Assembly (NCBI GenBank): GCA_945901085.1
Contig: CAMDJV010000024.1
Coordinates: 1-54,898 of the forward strand
Direction of reading: 5' to 3'
DNA from: Rhodovarius crocodyli
Lineage (GTDB): Bacteria > Pseudomonadota > Alphaproteobacteria > Acetobacterales > Acetobacteraceae
Length of the DNA: 54,898 bases
Part shown: positions 32,550-41,579 of the stretch, piece after piece
Layout: every line of letters starts with the position of its first letter
How positions within the stretch are numbered: position 1 is the stretch's first letter
Translations under genes and position numbers: made by a program
Notes under the pieces: generated by a model
Databases searched by the model: none
Told to the model about the DNA's origin: nothing
Seen by the model: only the letters and a program-made list of their open reading frames with translations

Positions 32550-33199
32550 GCCGCGAGCGCCCTTTCAATCCGCCTCTCGGCCGCGCGTGCGCCCCAGGCG
32601 GTGAGTTCCGCCAGCGCCCAATAGACCAGTGCCAGCACCAGCATGGTCTCGGCGAAGGCGAAGGTGGCGGTGCCCACGCCCTGCACCCGGAAGGTCAACT
32701 CGGGCACGGTGATGATCGACAGCACGGCGGTTTCCTTGATGAGGATGACGCAGAGATTGGCCAGTGAGGGCAGCACGCCCAGCGCCATCACCGGCAGCAT
32801 GATGCGCAGCACCGCCTGAAAACGGGAGAGCCCCAGCATGCGCGCCACCTCCAACTGCCCCGGCGGCACCGCCATGAAGCCCGCGCGAAACACCTCGGAG
32901 AAATAGGCAGCGCCATAAACCGAGAGCGCCAGCAGCCCCGCCGTCAGCGGTGCCAGATCAATGCCGATGAAGGGCCCACCAAAATAGAGCAAAAAGCACT
33001 GCACCAAAAACGGCGTGCCGCGCACCGCCTCCACCGCCACGCTCAGCGGCAGGGCCAAGGGCCATGGCGAGAAGAAGCGCAAGGCGCCAACCACAAACCC
33101 TCCGGCCATGCCCAGCAGCACCGCGGCAATCCAGATCGCCAGCGTCACCGGCAGGCCCTGTGCGGTGGCGACCAGGCTATCCTGCAAGGCCTGCATCAT
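32546..33199 (-). CDS. Polar amino-acid ABC transporter permease (second permease gene)
   Basis: This inner-membrane permease has 217 residues and about five membrane segments. The HisM/GlnP-type motif is AVEAVRGTPFLVQCFLLYFG, and the cytoplasmic EAA loop appears as GQLEVARMLGLSRFQAVLRI. The start chosen is the ATG at 33199, which overlaps the upstream permease stop as ATGA. An adjacent ATG at 33196 is also possible, while the frame continues to 33262 without family similarity. With the preceding gene it should form a heterodimeric pore. The C-terminus is basic and helical. Confidence 0.93.
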   Translation of the reverse strand: MMQALQDSLVATAQGLPVTLAIWIAAVLLGMAGGFVVGALRFFSPWPLALPLSVAVEAVRGTPFLVQCFLLYFGGPFIGIDLAPLTAGLLALSVYGAAYFSEVFRAGFMAVPPGQLEVARMLGLSRFQAVLRIMLPVMALGVLPSLANLCVILIKETAVLSIITVPELTFRVQGVGTATFAFAETMLVLALVYWALAELTAWGARAAERRIERALAA

Positions 33200-33816
33200 A
33201 CCGCGCGCCCCCTGGCGAGCAGGGAGAGCGAGACATTGATGATGAGATAGATCGCCCCGCACAGGGCATAGGAGGGCAGAGGCTCGAAGGTGCTCGACGC
33301 CAATGCCTGGGCGCTGCGGGTGAGTTCCAATATCCCCACCACCGAGATCAGCGAGGAGGCTTTCACGATCAGGATCGCCTCATTGATAATGGCCGGGCGC
33401 ATGGCCTCCACGGCAATGGGCAGTTGAATGCGCAGCAATATCTGCCGGGGCGAAAGCCCCAGCAGCCGCGCCGCCTCCACCCCGCCCTTGGGCACCAGGG
33501 CAAAGCCGCCGCGCAGAATTTCACCCATATAGGCGGCACAGCACAGCCCCACCGTGCCCACGGCGGCCACAATGGCCGGCAGGTCTATGCCGATGAAGGG
33601 CAGCGCGTAATAGGCGAGCAGCAATTGTACCAGCATTGGTACGCCGCGGAAAAAGCTGATGTAAACCGCCGCCCAAGCGCGCCCGCGCAGGCTCGCCACA
33701 GCAATCGGCACCCCCAGCGAGAAGCCGATGGCGATGCCAAGCGCGGAGATCCATATGGTCGCCCAGGTCGCTGCCATCATCGATGGCAGCGCCTCGGCCA
33801 GAAAATCCCAGCTCAG
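33196..33816 (-). CDS. Polar amino-acid ABC transporter permease (first permease gene; start possibly CTG)
   Basis: This inner-membrane permease has RGVPMLVQLLLAYYALP and the EAA loop as GGVEAARLLGLSPRQILLRI. The first ordinary start codon is ATG at 33780, giving 194 residues, shorter than the usual 210-220. The codons just upstream read xSWDFLAEALPS, which matches the normal N-terminus of this family. The only start-like triplet there is CTG at 33816, overlapping the binding-protein stop as CTGA. No ATG, GTG or TTG occurs between that frame's upstream stop (33847) and 33780. I therefore extend the gene to 33816 (206 residues) but note that 33780, with GAGG upstream, remains possible. Confidence 0.85.
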   Translation of the reverse strand: MSWDFLAEALPSMMAATWATIWISALGIAIGFSLGVPIAVASLRGRAWAAVYISFFRGVPMLVQLLLAYYALPFIGIDLPAIVAAVGTVGLCCAAYMGEILRGGFALVPKGGVEAARLLGLSPRQILLRIQLPIAVEAMRPAIINEAILIVKASSLISVVGILELTRSAQALASSTFEPLPSYALCGAIYLIINVSLSLLARGRAV

Positions 33817-34643
33817 GCGTTGGCTTCCACCACCCGGGCCGGAACCTCAAAGCTCTGGCCGAACCATTTGGTCTGCAGCGCGGCCAGCCGGCCATCGCTG
33901 CGCATGGTGTCGATCACACCATCGATCGCATCGATCAGCGGCGCGGTTTCGGCATCCTTGCGGCCCAGATAGCCGAAATACAGCGATGCACCGAAGGGCG
34001 GGCTCACCACCGAAAAGGCGCCGCGACGCTGCTGCGCCACATAGGCGAGATTGGGCAGCGAATTGGCGACGGCGACGACGCGCCCGGCGGCGAGGTCCGC
34101 ATAGGCCTCGCTGAAGGACTGGTATTCGCGCACCTGGGTGTTGAAGTTCATCCGCGCGATATAAGCCTGCAACTGCGCGAGTTGGGCCGTTGCCTGGGCG
34201 GAGGCGACGGTCTTGCCGTTGATGTCCTCAGGCTTGCTGATCGTGCTGTCATTGCTGCGCTTGAGCAGCGCGACCGTGGCGTTCGCGATGGGGGCGGTGA
34301 AGCGGTAGCGCTCCATCCGCGCACGGGTAATGGTGGCGGGGCCGGCCACAAGGTCAAAACGCCCTGCCTCCAGGCCCGGGAGAACACCCGGCCAGGGCAG
34401 GTCCTGGAAGCGAATGCGAAAGCCCAGCACCTGACCTACCACGGCGAAGAGTTCGCTGTTCATGCCCACCTGGCGGCCGCCCTCGGTGAAATCAAAGGGG
34501 GCGAAATGGAGTTCGGTGGCGATCAGCAACTCGCCAGCGCGGCGCGCCTTGTCCAGGTTATTGGCGCGCGCGCCGGCCAGCGGCGCGAGCACGGCGGCTG
34601 CGGCGAGGCCGGCGGCGCGGCGGGTGAGAAGGGGCTGTGTCAT
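33813..34643 (-). CDS. Polar amino-acid ABC transporter, periplasmic binding protein
   Basis: This family 3 solute-binding protein has about 276 residues. It starts with a twin-arginine-like leader (LTRRAAGLAAAAVLAPLAGARA). The mature domain follows with GELLIATELHFAPFDFTE, the FDLVAGPATITRARMERY signature and INGKTVASAQATAQL. ATGs at 34646 and 34643 are both possible; the second is better spaced from GGAG and was chosen. It opens the leftward transporter operon. The gap of 81 bp to the divergent oxygenase gene contains a TTGACC (34672-34677) that may be part of a promoter. The ligand is unproven. Confidence 0.92.
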   Translation of the reverse strand: MTQPLLTRRAAGLAAAAVLAPLAGARANNLDKARRAGELLIATELHFAPFDFTEGGRQVGMNSELFAVVGQVLGFRIRFQDLPWPGVLPGLEAGRFDLVAGPATITRARMERYRFTAPIANATVALLKRSNDSTISKPEDINGKTVASAQATAQLAQLQAYIARMNFNTQVREYQSFSEAYADLAAGRVVAVANSLPNLAYVAQQRRGAFSVVSPPFGASLYFGYLGRKDAETAPLIDAIDGVIDTMRSDGRLAALQTKWFGQSFEVPARVVEANA

Positions 34644-34724
34644 CATGCTCTCCGGATGTCAGTCCTGGCGGTTGACCTGTCAGGCCACGGGCATAGTTTG
34701 AACCTAATTGTCCAAGGATGCACC

Positions 34725-35669
34725 ATGCCCCACCCAGTCGTCCAGAATACCCTGCCGGTGATCGACATGACCGGAGCGGATTTGCCTTCGGTGGCGGCAG
34801 AAATCCGGGCGGCCTGCACAGGGCCTGGGTTTTTCTATCTGCGCGGGCATGGTGTTGCTCCTCAGGTGATCGCGCAGGCCGCAGCGGCGGCCAGGCACTT
34901 CTTCCACCAGCCGCCGGAGGTCAAGCAATTGACCCGGGCCAATCTCGTCCATCGCGGCTGGCATGCCGCCGGCGGCGCGGTGATGGAGGGCGCAACCAAG
35001 CCCGATCTCAAGGAATTCTTCTCCATCGGCCTGGACCTGGCGGAGGATCACCCGGCGGTACTGGCCGGTGAAAAACTGCGCGGCCCCAATCAATGGCCGG
35101 CGGCAGTCCCCGAATTGCGCCCCGCCATGGAGGCCTATTTCGCCGCCATGGCGCGCTGCGGTGCCAGGCTGCTGGAGGCGGTGGCGCTGAGCCTGGACCT
35201 GCCGCAGAATTTCTTCGCGCCGCACTACACCCTGCCCCTGCAGCGCACCCAGGCGATTTTCTACCCGCCGCAGCCCCCCGATGACCATGATGGCTTCGGC
35301 GTCGCACCGCATACCGATTTCGGCTGCATCACCCTGCTCTGGCAGGATGACAGCGGCGGGCTAGAGGTGCGCGAGCGCAGCACGGGTGAATGGATCCCCG
35401 CCCCTCCCCTGCCCGGCACGCTGGTGGTCAATGTGGGGGATTTGCTGGGCCGCTGGAGCAATGACCGCTTCGCCAGCACACCGCACCGGGTGGTCAACCG
35501 CTCGGGCCATGAGCGGTTTTCCATCGCCACCTTCTATGACCCGAATTTCGCCGCCCCCATCGACCCGCGGGCGCTGGGTGCCACCGAGCCGCGCTATGAG
35601 GCCACCACCTGCGGCGCGCATATTCTGGGCCGCTTCGCACAGGCTTTTTCCTATCGAAAGGGCGCCTGA
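34725..35669 (+). CDS. 2-oxoglutarate/Fe(II)-dependent oxygenase, isopenicillin-N-synthase family
   Basis: This cytoplasmic non-heme iron enzyme couples 2-oxoglutarate decarboxylation to oxidation of a substrate. The 314-residue product has the N-terminal DIOX_N-like domain ([20 protein letters not shown], then [12 protein letters not shown]). The iron ligands are H196 and D198 in APHTDFG and H254 in STPHRVVN. The 2-oxoglutarate-binding R264-F-S266 completes the site. The start at 34725 has AAGG eight bases upstream. Its TGA overlaps the hutU ATG (TGATG), so it is translated with the histidine-degradation enzymes. No oxygenase step belongs to the standard pathway; oxidising a modified histidine before ring opening is one possibility. 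Confidence 0.92.
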   Translation: MPHPVVQNTLPVIDMTGADLPSVAAEIRAACTGPGFFYLRGHGVAPQVIAQAAAAARHFFHQPPEVKQLTRANLVHRGWHAAGGAVMEGATKPDLKEFFSIGLDLAEDHPAVLAGEKLRGPNQWPAAVPELRPAMEAYFAAMARCGARLLEAVALSLDLPQNFFAPHYTLPLQRTQAIFYPPQPPDDHDGFGVAPHTDFGCITLLWQDDSGGLEVRERSTGEWIPAPPLPGTLVVNVGDLLGRWSNDRFASTPHRVVNRSGHERFSIATFYDPNFAAPIDPRALGATEPRYEATTCGAHILGRFAQAFSYRKGA

Positions 35670-37324
35670 TGAACCCCCGTCTGCGCAACGCGCCATCCAT
35701 CCGCAGCCCGCGCGGCCTCACGCTGAACGCGAAGCATTGGTCCACCGAGGCGCCGCTGCGCATGCTTATGAACAACCTCGATGATGAGGTGGCCGAAAGG
35801 CCGGGCGAGCTTGTGGTCTATGGTGGCATCGGCCGCGCGGCGCGCGACTGGAATTCCTATGACCGCATCGTGGAGACGCTGAAGCGATTGGAGGAAAACC
35901 AGACCTTGCTGGTGCAATCCGGCAAGCCGGTGGGTGTTTTCGAAACCCATGCCGATGCGCCGCGTGTGCTGATCGCCAATTCCAACCTCGTCCCCGCCTG
36001 GGCCAATTGGGAACATTTTTCCAAACTCGATCGCCTCGGCCTGATGATGTATGGCCAGATGACCGCCGGCTCATGGATCTATATCGGCACCCAGGGCATC
36101 GTGCAGGGCACCTATGAGACCTTTGTCGAGGCCGGACGCCAGCATTTTGGCGGCAATCTGCGCGGCCGCTGGATACTCACCGGGGGCCTGGGCGGCATGG
36201 GTGGCGCCCAGCCCTTGGCCGGGGTTTTCGCCGGCGCCTCGGTGCTGGCGGTGGAGTGCCAGGCCAGCCGCATCGAGAAGCGGCTGGAAACCCGCTACCT
36301 TGATTATAAGGCCGATGATCTCGACACCGCGCTGGCGATGATCCGCGGCACCGACCGCCCGATTTCCGTCGGCCTGCTCGGCAATGCCGCAGAGGTCTTC
36401 CCCGAACTGGTGCGCCGCGGCGTGGTGCCCGATATCGTCACCGACCAGACCTCAGCGCATGACCCGGTGAATGGCTATCTGCCCGCCGGCTGGTCCGTGG
36501 GCGAATGGGAGGCCAAGCGCGAAAGCGACCCCGCCGCCGTGGCCGCTGCCGCGAAAAAATCCATGGTCGTGCATGTCCAGGCCATGCTGGATTTCCAGAA
36601 AATGGGCAGCGCCGTGCTCGATTATGGCAATAATATCCGCCAGGTCGCCCGCGATGAGGGGCTGGCCCGCGCCTTCGACTTTCCGGGCTTCGTACCGGCC
36701 TATATCCGCCCGCTTTTCTGCCGCGGCATCGGCCCCTTCCGCTGGGCCGCGCTTTCCGGTGACCCGGATGACATTCGCAAAACCGATGACAAGGTGCGCG
36801 AATTGATCCCCGATGATGCGCATCTGCACCAATGGCTGGACATGGCCCGCGCGCGCATCGCCTTTCAGGGCCTGCCGGCGCGGATCTGTTGGGTGGGGCT
36901 GGGGCAGCGGCACCGGCTGGGCCTCGCCTTCAATGAGATGGTGGCGCGGGGTGAAATTGGCCCCGTGGTGATCGGCCGCGACCATCTCGATAGTGGCTCC
37001 GTCGCCTCGCCCAACCGCGAGACCGAGGCGATGATGGATGGCTCGGATGCGGTATCCGATTGGCCGCTGCTCAATGCCCTGCTGAATTGCGCATCGGGCG
37101 CCACCTGGGTCAGCCTGCATCACGGCGGCGGCGTCGGCATGGGCTATTCGCAGCATTCCGGCATGGTGATTCTGGCCGATGGCACGGCAGATGCCGCAAG
37201 GCGGCTCAAACGCGTGCTGTGGAATGACCCCGCCACCGGCGTGATGCGCCACGCCGATGCCGGCTATGACATTGCCCGCGATTGCGCCCGGGAATTTGGC
37301 CTCGACCTACCATCTCTGCCCTGA
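35669..37324 (+). CDS. hutU: Urocanate hydratase
   Basis: HutU hydrates urocanate to imidazolone propionate using tightly bound NAD+ as an electrophile. The 551-residue length matches the family. Visible family blocks are [53 protein letters not shown] and the NAD-binding [14 protein letters not shown]. The [15 protein letters not shown] stretch and [16 protein letters not shown] near the end, around the catalytic region, are also present. The ATG at 35669 shares a base with the oxygenase stop. HutH follows after 117 bp, which contain a duplicated terminator-like repeat, so expression of downstream genes may be reduced. Confidence 0.98.
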   Translation: MNPRLRNAPSIRSPRGLTLNAKHWSTEAPLRMLMNNLDDEVAERPGELVVYGGIGRAARDWNSYDRIVETLKRLEENQTLLVQSGKPVGVFETHADAPRVLIANSNLVPAWANWEHFSKLDRLGLMMYGQMTAGSWIYIGTQGIVQGTYETFVEAGRQHFGGNLRGRWILTGGLGGMGGAQPLAGVFAGASVLAVECQASRIEKRLETRYLDYKADDLDTALAMIRGTDRPISVGLLGNAAEVFPELVRRGVVPDIVTDQTSAHDPVNGYLPAGWSVGEWEAKRESDPAAVAAAAKKSMVVHVQAMLDFQKMGSAVLDYGNNIRQVARDEGLARAFDFPGFVPAYIRPLFCRGIGPFRWAALSGDPDDIRKTDDKVRELIPDDAHLHQWLDMARARIAFQGLPARICWVGLGQRHRLGLAFNEMVARGEIGPVVIGRDHLDSGSVASPNRETEAMMDGSDAVSDWPLLNALLNCASGATWVSLHHGGGVGMGYSQHSGMVILADGTADAARRLKRVLWNDPATGVMRHADAGYDIARDCAREFGLDLPSLP

Positions 37325-37376
37325 GGCCGCGCGGCCGTCTTTGTTTGCCTGAGGACGCGCGGCCGTCTTTGTTTAG
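37321..37376 (+). repeat. 28-bp tandem duplication with terminator-like hairpins between hutU and hutH
   Basis: Two adjacent 28-base copies (37321-37348 and 37349-37376) differ at three positions. Copy 1 contains the palindrome GGCCGCGCGGCC followed by GTCTTTGTTT. Copy 2 has a base change that breaks that palindrome but leaves a GACG/CGTC stem before the same T-rich tail. The hutU stop codon (TGA, 37322-37324) lies inside copy 1. Each copy looks like a short intrinsic terminator, so together they may attenuate transcription into hutH-hutI. The remaining 65 bp up to hutH show no clear promoter. Confidence 0.65.
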
Positions 37377-37441
37377 CGGTTGCAAAGCCGGCGCGGGGCT
37401 GCAAGCTGGCCCTATGATGCAGCAACCAGAGGTCACAACGC

Positions 37442-38947
37442 ATGCGTGACGCCATCACCCCGGGCCGGGCCAGCCTCGACACCCTGCGAGCGGTGGGCGA
37501 GGGCAATAGGCTCGAACTCGCGCCAGGCTGGCAGCACGCCGTCCAGGCCAGCCATGCCAGCCTGGCCACGGCGCTGGCGAGCGGCGCGCCGCTCTATGGC
37601 GTCAACACCGGCTTCGGCAAGCTGGCGCAGACCTCCATCGCGCCTGAGGCCCTGGCCGCGCTGCAACTCAACCTGCTGCGCAGCCATGCTGCGGGGGTGG
37701 GCAAGAAACTCGCGCCGCGCATCGTCCGCCTTGTGCTGGCCCTCAAGGCTCTGAGCCTGGCGCGTGGCGCCTCCGGCGTGCGGCCGGAGGTGGTGGAGGC
37801 GCTGATCCTGCTGCTGAACGAGGATGTCCTGCCCATCATCCCCTCGCGCGGCTCGGTTGGCGCCTCGGGCGATCTGGCGCCGCTGGCCCATCTCGCGCTG
37901 GTGCTGGTGGGCGAGGGCCGCGCCCTGCTGCGCGGCGTGGAGGTGCCTGCGGCCGAGGCGCTGCGCCAGATCGGCCTGCCACCGCTGGTGCTGGGGCCAA
38001 AGGAGGGGCTGGCGCTGCTCAATGGCACCCAGGTCTCCACCGCCATCGCACTTGATGCGCTGTTTCGCGGCCGGCGGCTCTTTGCCACCGCGCTGGTCGC
38101 CGCCGCACTCGCCACTGAGGGGCTGCGCGGCTCCGACACGCCCTTCGACCCACGCATCCATGCATTGCGCGGCCAGCCAGGGCAAATTCGCGTGGCCGCA
38201 GCTTTGCGCGGGCTGATGGCCGGCAGCGCGATCCGCGAAAGCCACCGGGTGGATGACCCGCGGGTGCAGGACCCCTATTCCATCCGCTGCACGCCCCAGG
38301 TGCTGGGCGCCTGCCTCGATGCCTTCGACCATGCTGCCGCCATCCTGGAGCGCGAGGCGAATGCGGTGACCGACAACCCGCTGGTGGTGGACGGCGAAGT
38401 GCTCTCCGGCGGCAATTTCCATGCCGAGCCGGTGGGCTTCGCGGCTGACCACATGGCCCTCGCCCTGGCCGAAACCGGCGCGATCTCCGAGCGGCGGGTG
38501 GCGCTGCTGATCGACCCCGCCCTCTCCGGCCTTCCCGCCTTCCTGGTGCGCGAGGGCGGGGTGAATTCGGGCTTCATGATTGCCCAGGTCACTGCCGCCG
38601 CCCTGGCGGCGGAAAATCGCCACCTCGCCAACCCCAGAGTGACCGACAGCCTGCCCACCTCGGCCAATCAGGAGGATCATGTCAGCATGGCCACCGGCGC
38701 GGCTCTGCGGCTGCGGCCCATGTACCGCAACCTGGCCGATATGCTGGCGATCGAGCTGCTGGCGGCAGCCCAGGCGGTGGATTTCTGCCGGCCGCTGCGC
38801 AGTTCGGCCAGGCTGGAGGCGGCGCATGCGCTGGTGCGCGGCGTGGCGGGCTTCTGGGAGAGGGACCGGCTGATGGCGCCCGATATCGCCGCCGTCTCCG
38901 CCCTGGTGCGCGCCGGGCGCTTCTCAGCCTTGAGCGGAGAATTCTGA
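37442..38947 (+). CDS. hutH: Histidine ammonia-lyase
   Basis: HutH removes ammonia from L-histidine to give urocanate. The 501-residue protein carries the self-made MIO cofactor triad Ala141-Ser142-Gly143 in GSVGASGDLAPLAH. It also has the N-terminal YGVNTGFGKLA with the catalytic Tyr, NGTQVSTAIALDALF and PYSIRCTPQVLGA. Its QEDHVSMATGA block with NP..TDSLPTSANQ upstream favours histidine rather than phenylalanine or tyrosine. It lies third in the oxygenase-hutU-hutH-hutI-thioesterase operon, and its TGA directly abuts the hutI ATG. It supplies the first step for uptake by the neighbouring amino-acid importer. Confidence 0.98.
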   Translation: MRDAITPGRASLDTLRAVGEGNRLELAPGWQHAVQASHASLATALASGAPLYGVNTGFGKLAQTSIAPEALAALQLNLLRSHAAGVGKKLAPRIVRLVLALKALSLARGASGVRPEVVEALILLLNEDVLPIIPSRGSVGASGDLAPLAHLALVLVGEGRALLRGVEVPAAEALRQIGLPPLVLGPKEGLALLNGTQVSTAIALDALFRGRRLFATALVAAALATEGLRGSDTPFDPRIHALRGQPGQIRVAAALRGLMAGSAIRESHRVDDPRVQDPYSIRCTPQVLGACLDAFDHAAAILEREANAVTDNPLVVDGEVLSGGNFHAEPVGFAADHMALALAETGAISERRVALLIDPALSGLPAFLVREGGVNSGFMIAQVTAAALAAENRHLANPRVTDSLPTSANQEDHVSMATGAALRLRPMYRNLADMLAIELLAAAQAVDFCRPLRSSARLEAAHALVRGVAGFWERDRLMAPDIAAVSALVRAGRFSALSGEF

Positions 38948-40144
38948 ATGTATGATGCAGTCTGGCTGAACTGCCACGCCGCCACCATGGCCGATGACGC
39001 GCTGGGGGTGATCGAAAATGCCGCGGTGGCGGTCAATGATGGCCGCATCGCCTGGGTGGGAAAGCTGGCCGCGCTGCCGCAATCGGCGGCGCAGGAATTC
39101 GACTGCGCCGGCGCCTGGCTGCTCCCGGGGCTGATCGATTGCCACACCCATCTGGTCTTCGGCGGCGACCGCGCGGCGGAATTCGAGCAGCGCCTGGGCG
39201 GGGCCAGCTATGAGGAAATTGCCCGCGCCGGCGGGGGCATTCTCTCCACCCTGCGCGCCACCCGCGCGGCCAGCGAGGCCGCGCTGATGGCATCCGCCCT
39301 GCCCCGCCTAGACGGCCTGCTGGCCGAGGGGGTGACCACCATCGAGATCAAATCCGGCTATGGTCTCGATGCCGCCAATGAGATGAAGCAACTGCGCGTC
39401 GCCCGCGCGCTGGCGACCAAGCGCCGGGTGGATGTGCGAACCACCCTGCTGGCCGCCCATGCCACACCGCCGGAATATGCCGGCCGCCGGGCAGAATATG
39501 CCAAGGCCGTCGCCGAGCAGATCATTCCACTGGCCGCCGCCGAAGGGCTGGCCGATGCGGTGGATGCCTTCGCCGATTCCATCGGTTTCACCAATGAGGA
39601 AACCGCCTGGGTCTTCGCCGCCGCAAAAGCCGCCGGCCTGCCGGTGAAACTGCATGCCGACCAATTGACCGACCAGGGTGGCGCCGCCTTCGCCGCCGCC
39701 CATGGCGCGCTGAGCGCCGACCATCTCGAACGCGCCAACGTGCAGGGTCTGGCCGCCATGGCAGCAGCCGGCACGGTGGCCGTGCTGCTGCCCGGTGCCG
39801 CCTTCACCCTGCGCGAGACCGCCCATCCGGATGTGGCGGCGATGCGCCGGCTGGGGGTGCGCATGGCGCTCTCCACCGACATGAACCCCGGCTCCTCCCC
39901 GGCCCGCTCCCTTCTGCTCATGCTCAACCTCGGCTGCACCCTCTTTCGCATGACCGTGCCCGAGGCGCTGCTGGGCGTCACCCGCCACGCGGCGGCAGCC
40001 CTGGGCTTGGCCGACCGTGGCGTACTGGCGCCCGGGCTGCGGGCGGATTTTTCACTGTTTGCCATCAATCGCCCGGCGGATCTTTGCTACTGGATGGGGG
40101 CCAACCCTTGCCTTGGCCGGGCTATCGCAGGAGAGCCGGCATGA
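38948..40144 (+). CDS. hutI: Imidazolonepropionase
   Basis: HutI opens the imidazolone ring to give formiminoglutamate. The 398-residue amidohydrolase has metal ligands in [12 protein letters not shown] (H66, H68), the conserved [26 protein letters not shown], and the metal Asp in [11 protein letters not shown]. The gene begins immediately after the hutH stop with no gap, and its own stop overlaps the thioesterase ATG (ATGA). Its product is the substrate for HutF, encoded 9 kb away on the other strand. Confidence 0.98.
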   Translation: MYDAVWLNCHAATMADDALGVIENAAVAVNDGRIAWVGKLAALPQSAAQEFDCAGAWLLPGLIDCHTHLVFGGDRAAEFEQRLGGASYEEIARAGGGILSTLRATRAASEAALMASALPRLDGLLAEGVTTIEIKSGYGLDAANEMKQLRVARALATKRRVDVRTTLLAAHATPPEYAGRRAEYAKAVAEQIIPLAAAEGLADAVDAFADSIGFTNEETAWVFAAAKAAGLPVKLHADQLTDQGGAAFAAAHGALSADHLERANVQGLAAMAAAGTVAVLLPGAAFTLRETAHPDVAAMRRLGVRMALSTDMNPGSSPARSLLLMLNLGCTLFRMTVPEALLGVTRHAAAALGLADRGVLAPGLRADFSLFAINRPADLCYWMGANPCLGRAIAGEPA

Positions 40145-40548
40145 ACGACATCAAAATTTTGCAGGCCTTCATGCGTGAGCATCTACCCCTCACCCGGATT
40201 TGGGGGGTGGAATTGCTGGCAGCCGAGGGCGGCCAGGCCTCCCTGCGCCTGCCTGCCCATGCTGATCTGCAGCGGCCGGGCAATACCATCTCAGGCCCCG
40301 TGCTGATGGGCCTGGCGGATATGGCATTCTGGGCCGCGCTGCTCTCCACCAATGCCGGCCGCGACAACAGCGTGACCAGCAGCATGAATGTGAATTTTCT
40401 GGCCCCCGCCGGCCCAGGCCCACTGGTGGCACAGGCCCGGGTGGTGAAGGCAGGCAAGCGGATGATCTATGGCGATATCTTGATCTTCGCCGAGGGCGCC
40501 GAAAAACCGGCCGCGCATATGACGACCCATTGGGTGGTGATTGCCTGA
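40141..40548 (+). CDS. PaaI-type hotdog-fold thioesterase
   Basis: Hotdog thioesterases of this type hydrolyse acyl- or aryl-CoA esters. The 135-residue product has the pattern [20 protein letters not shown], where the Gly-x-x-x-x-x-Asp region marks the active-site helix. [21 protein letters not shown] strand follows. The start at 40141 overlaps the hutI stop by four bases. Being coupled to hutI suggests expression with histidine catabolism, but no CoA ester occurs in the known pathway. It may act on a by-product or simply be carried along. A small hairpin GGCTTT/AAAGCC (40579-40593) follows before the aldolase gene. Confidence 0.88.
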   Translation: MNDIKILQAFMREHLPLTRIWGVELLAAEGGQASLRLPAHADLQRPGNTISGPVLMGLADMAFWAALLSTNAGRDNSVTSSMNVNFLAPAGPGPLVAQARVVKAGKRMIYGDILIFAEGAEKPAAHMTTHWVVIA

Positions 40549-40619
40549 CCTGCGTGCATGGGCTTCCAGCACGCCCGTGGCTTTGCTAAAGCCCGGCCAG
40601 CCGTAAAGGAACGTAGGTC

Positions 40620-41540
40620 ATGAAACTCACCCGCAAGGTCAAGGAAATCCTCTCCTGGTATGAGAGCGACAATCCCGGCACCAAGGCCAACCTCGCCCGC
40701 ATTCTGATGACCGGCAAGCTCGGTGGCACGGGCCGCATGGTCATCCTGCCGGTGGATCAGGGTTTCGAGCATGGCCCGGCGCGCAGCTTCGCCCCGAACC
40801 CCGCGGCCTATGACCCGCATTACCATTTCGAATTGGCGATCGAGGCAGGGCTGAATGCCTATGCCGCCCCGCTTGGGCCGATCGAGGCCGGCGCCGCCAG
40901 CTTTGCCGGCTGCATCCCGACCATCCTGAAGGTGAACAGCTCCAACAGCCTCTCCACCACCAAGGACCAGGCGGTGACGGCGACCGTGGCGGATGCCCTG
41001 CGCCTGGGCTGCTCGGCCATCGGCTTCACCATCTATCCCGGCAGCGAATACCAATTCGAGATGATGGAAGAGCTGCGCGAGATGGCCGAGGAGGCCAAGA
41101 GCGTGGGCCTCGCCGTGGTGGTGTGGAGCTATCCGCGCGGCCCGATGCTGGACAAGGTGGGCGAAACCGCCCTCGATATCGCAGCCTATGCCGCCCATAT
41201 GGCCGCCCTGATGGGGGCGCATATCATCAAGGTGAAGCCGCCCACCGAGGCCATCTTCCTCGATGCCGCGAAGAAGACCTACCAGTCCCACCCCGTGGAA
41301 GTGAAGGACGCCGCCGCCCGCATCGCCCATATCGTCAAGGCCTGCTTCAATGGTCGGCGTTTGGTGGTGTTCTCGGGCGGTGAGGCCAAGGGCGCTGATG
41401 CGCTGCTGGGCGAGGTGCGCGCCATCCATGCCGGCGGCGGCAATGGCTCCATCGTCGGCCGCAACGCCTTCCAGCGACCGAAGGAAGAGGCGCTGAAGCT
41501 GCTCTCCGACATTATCGACGTCTATAAGACCAAGGCCTAA
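40620..41540 (+). CDS. Fructose-bisphosphate aldolase, class I (DhnA/archaeal-type)
   Basis: The enzyme cleaves or forms fructose-1,6-bisphosphate through a Schiff-base lysine and needs no metal. The 306-residue product has the DhnA-type layout: VILPVDQGFEHGPARSF near the N-terminus, LKVNSSNSLSTTKDQ, and the IKVKPPTEAI strand carrying the likely Schiff-base lysine (K204 or K206). The phosphate-binding GGNGSIVGRNAFQRP is near the end. An AAGGA site precedes the ATG. It appears to be a single gene, with a strong two-way hairpin terminator after it. Class I here, rather than metal-dependent class II, is a clear call from the motifs. Confidence 0.94.
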   Translation: MKLTRKVKEILSWYESDNPGTKANLARILMTGKLGGTGRMVILPVDQGFEHGPARSFAPNPAAYDPHYHFELAIEAGLNAYAAPLGPIEAGAASFAGCIPTILKVNSSNSLSTTKDQAVTATVADALRLGCSAIGFTIYPGSEYQFEMMEELREMAEEAKSVGLAVVVWSYPRGPMLDKVGETALDIAAYAAHMAALMGAHIIKVKPPTEAIFLDAAKKTYQSHPVEVKDAAARIAHIVKACFNGRRLVVFSGGEAKGADALLGEVRAIHAGGGNGSIVGRNAFQRPKEEALKLLSDIIDVYKTKA

Positions 41541-41544
41541 TCCA

Positions 41545-41579
41545 GAGCGCCGGCGGGGTAGACTACTCCGCCGGCACTC
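41545..41579. terminator. Bidirectional hairpin terminator between convergent genes
   Basis: The arms from 41549 and 41575 pair over 12 bases (GCCGGCGGGGTA against TACTCCGCCGGC, one wobble) with a three-base loop. GAG/CTC extends the stem after one mismatch. It follows the aldolase stop by eight bases and contains the TAG stop (41563-41565) of the opposite gene, so it serves both. Confidence 0.6.
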
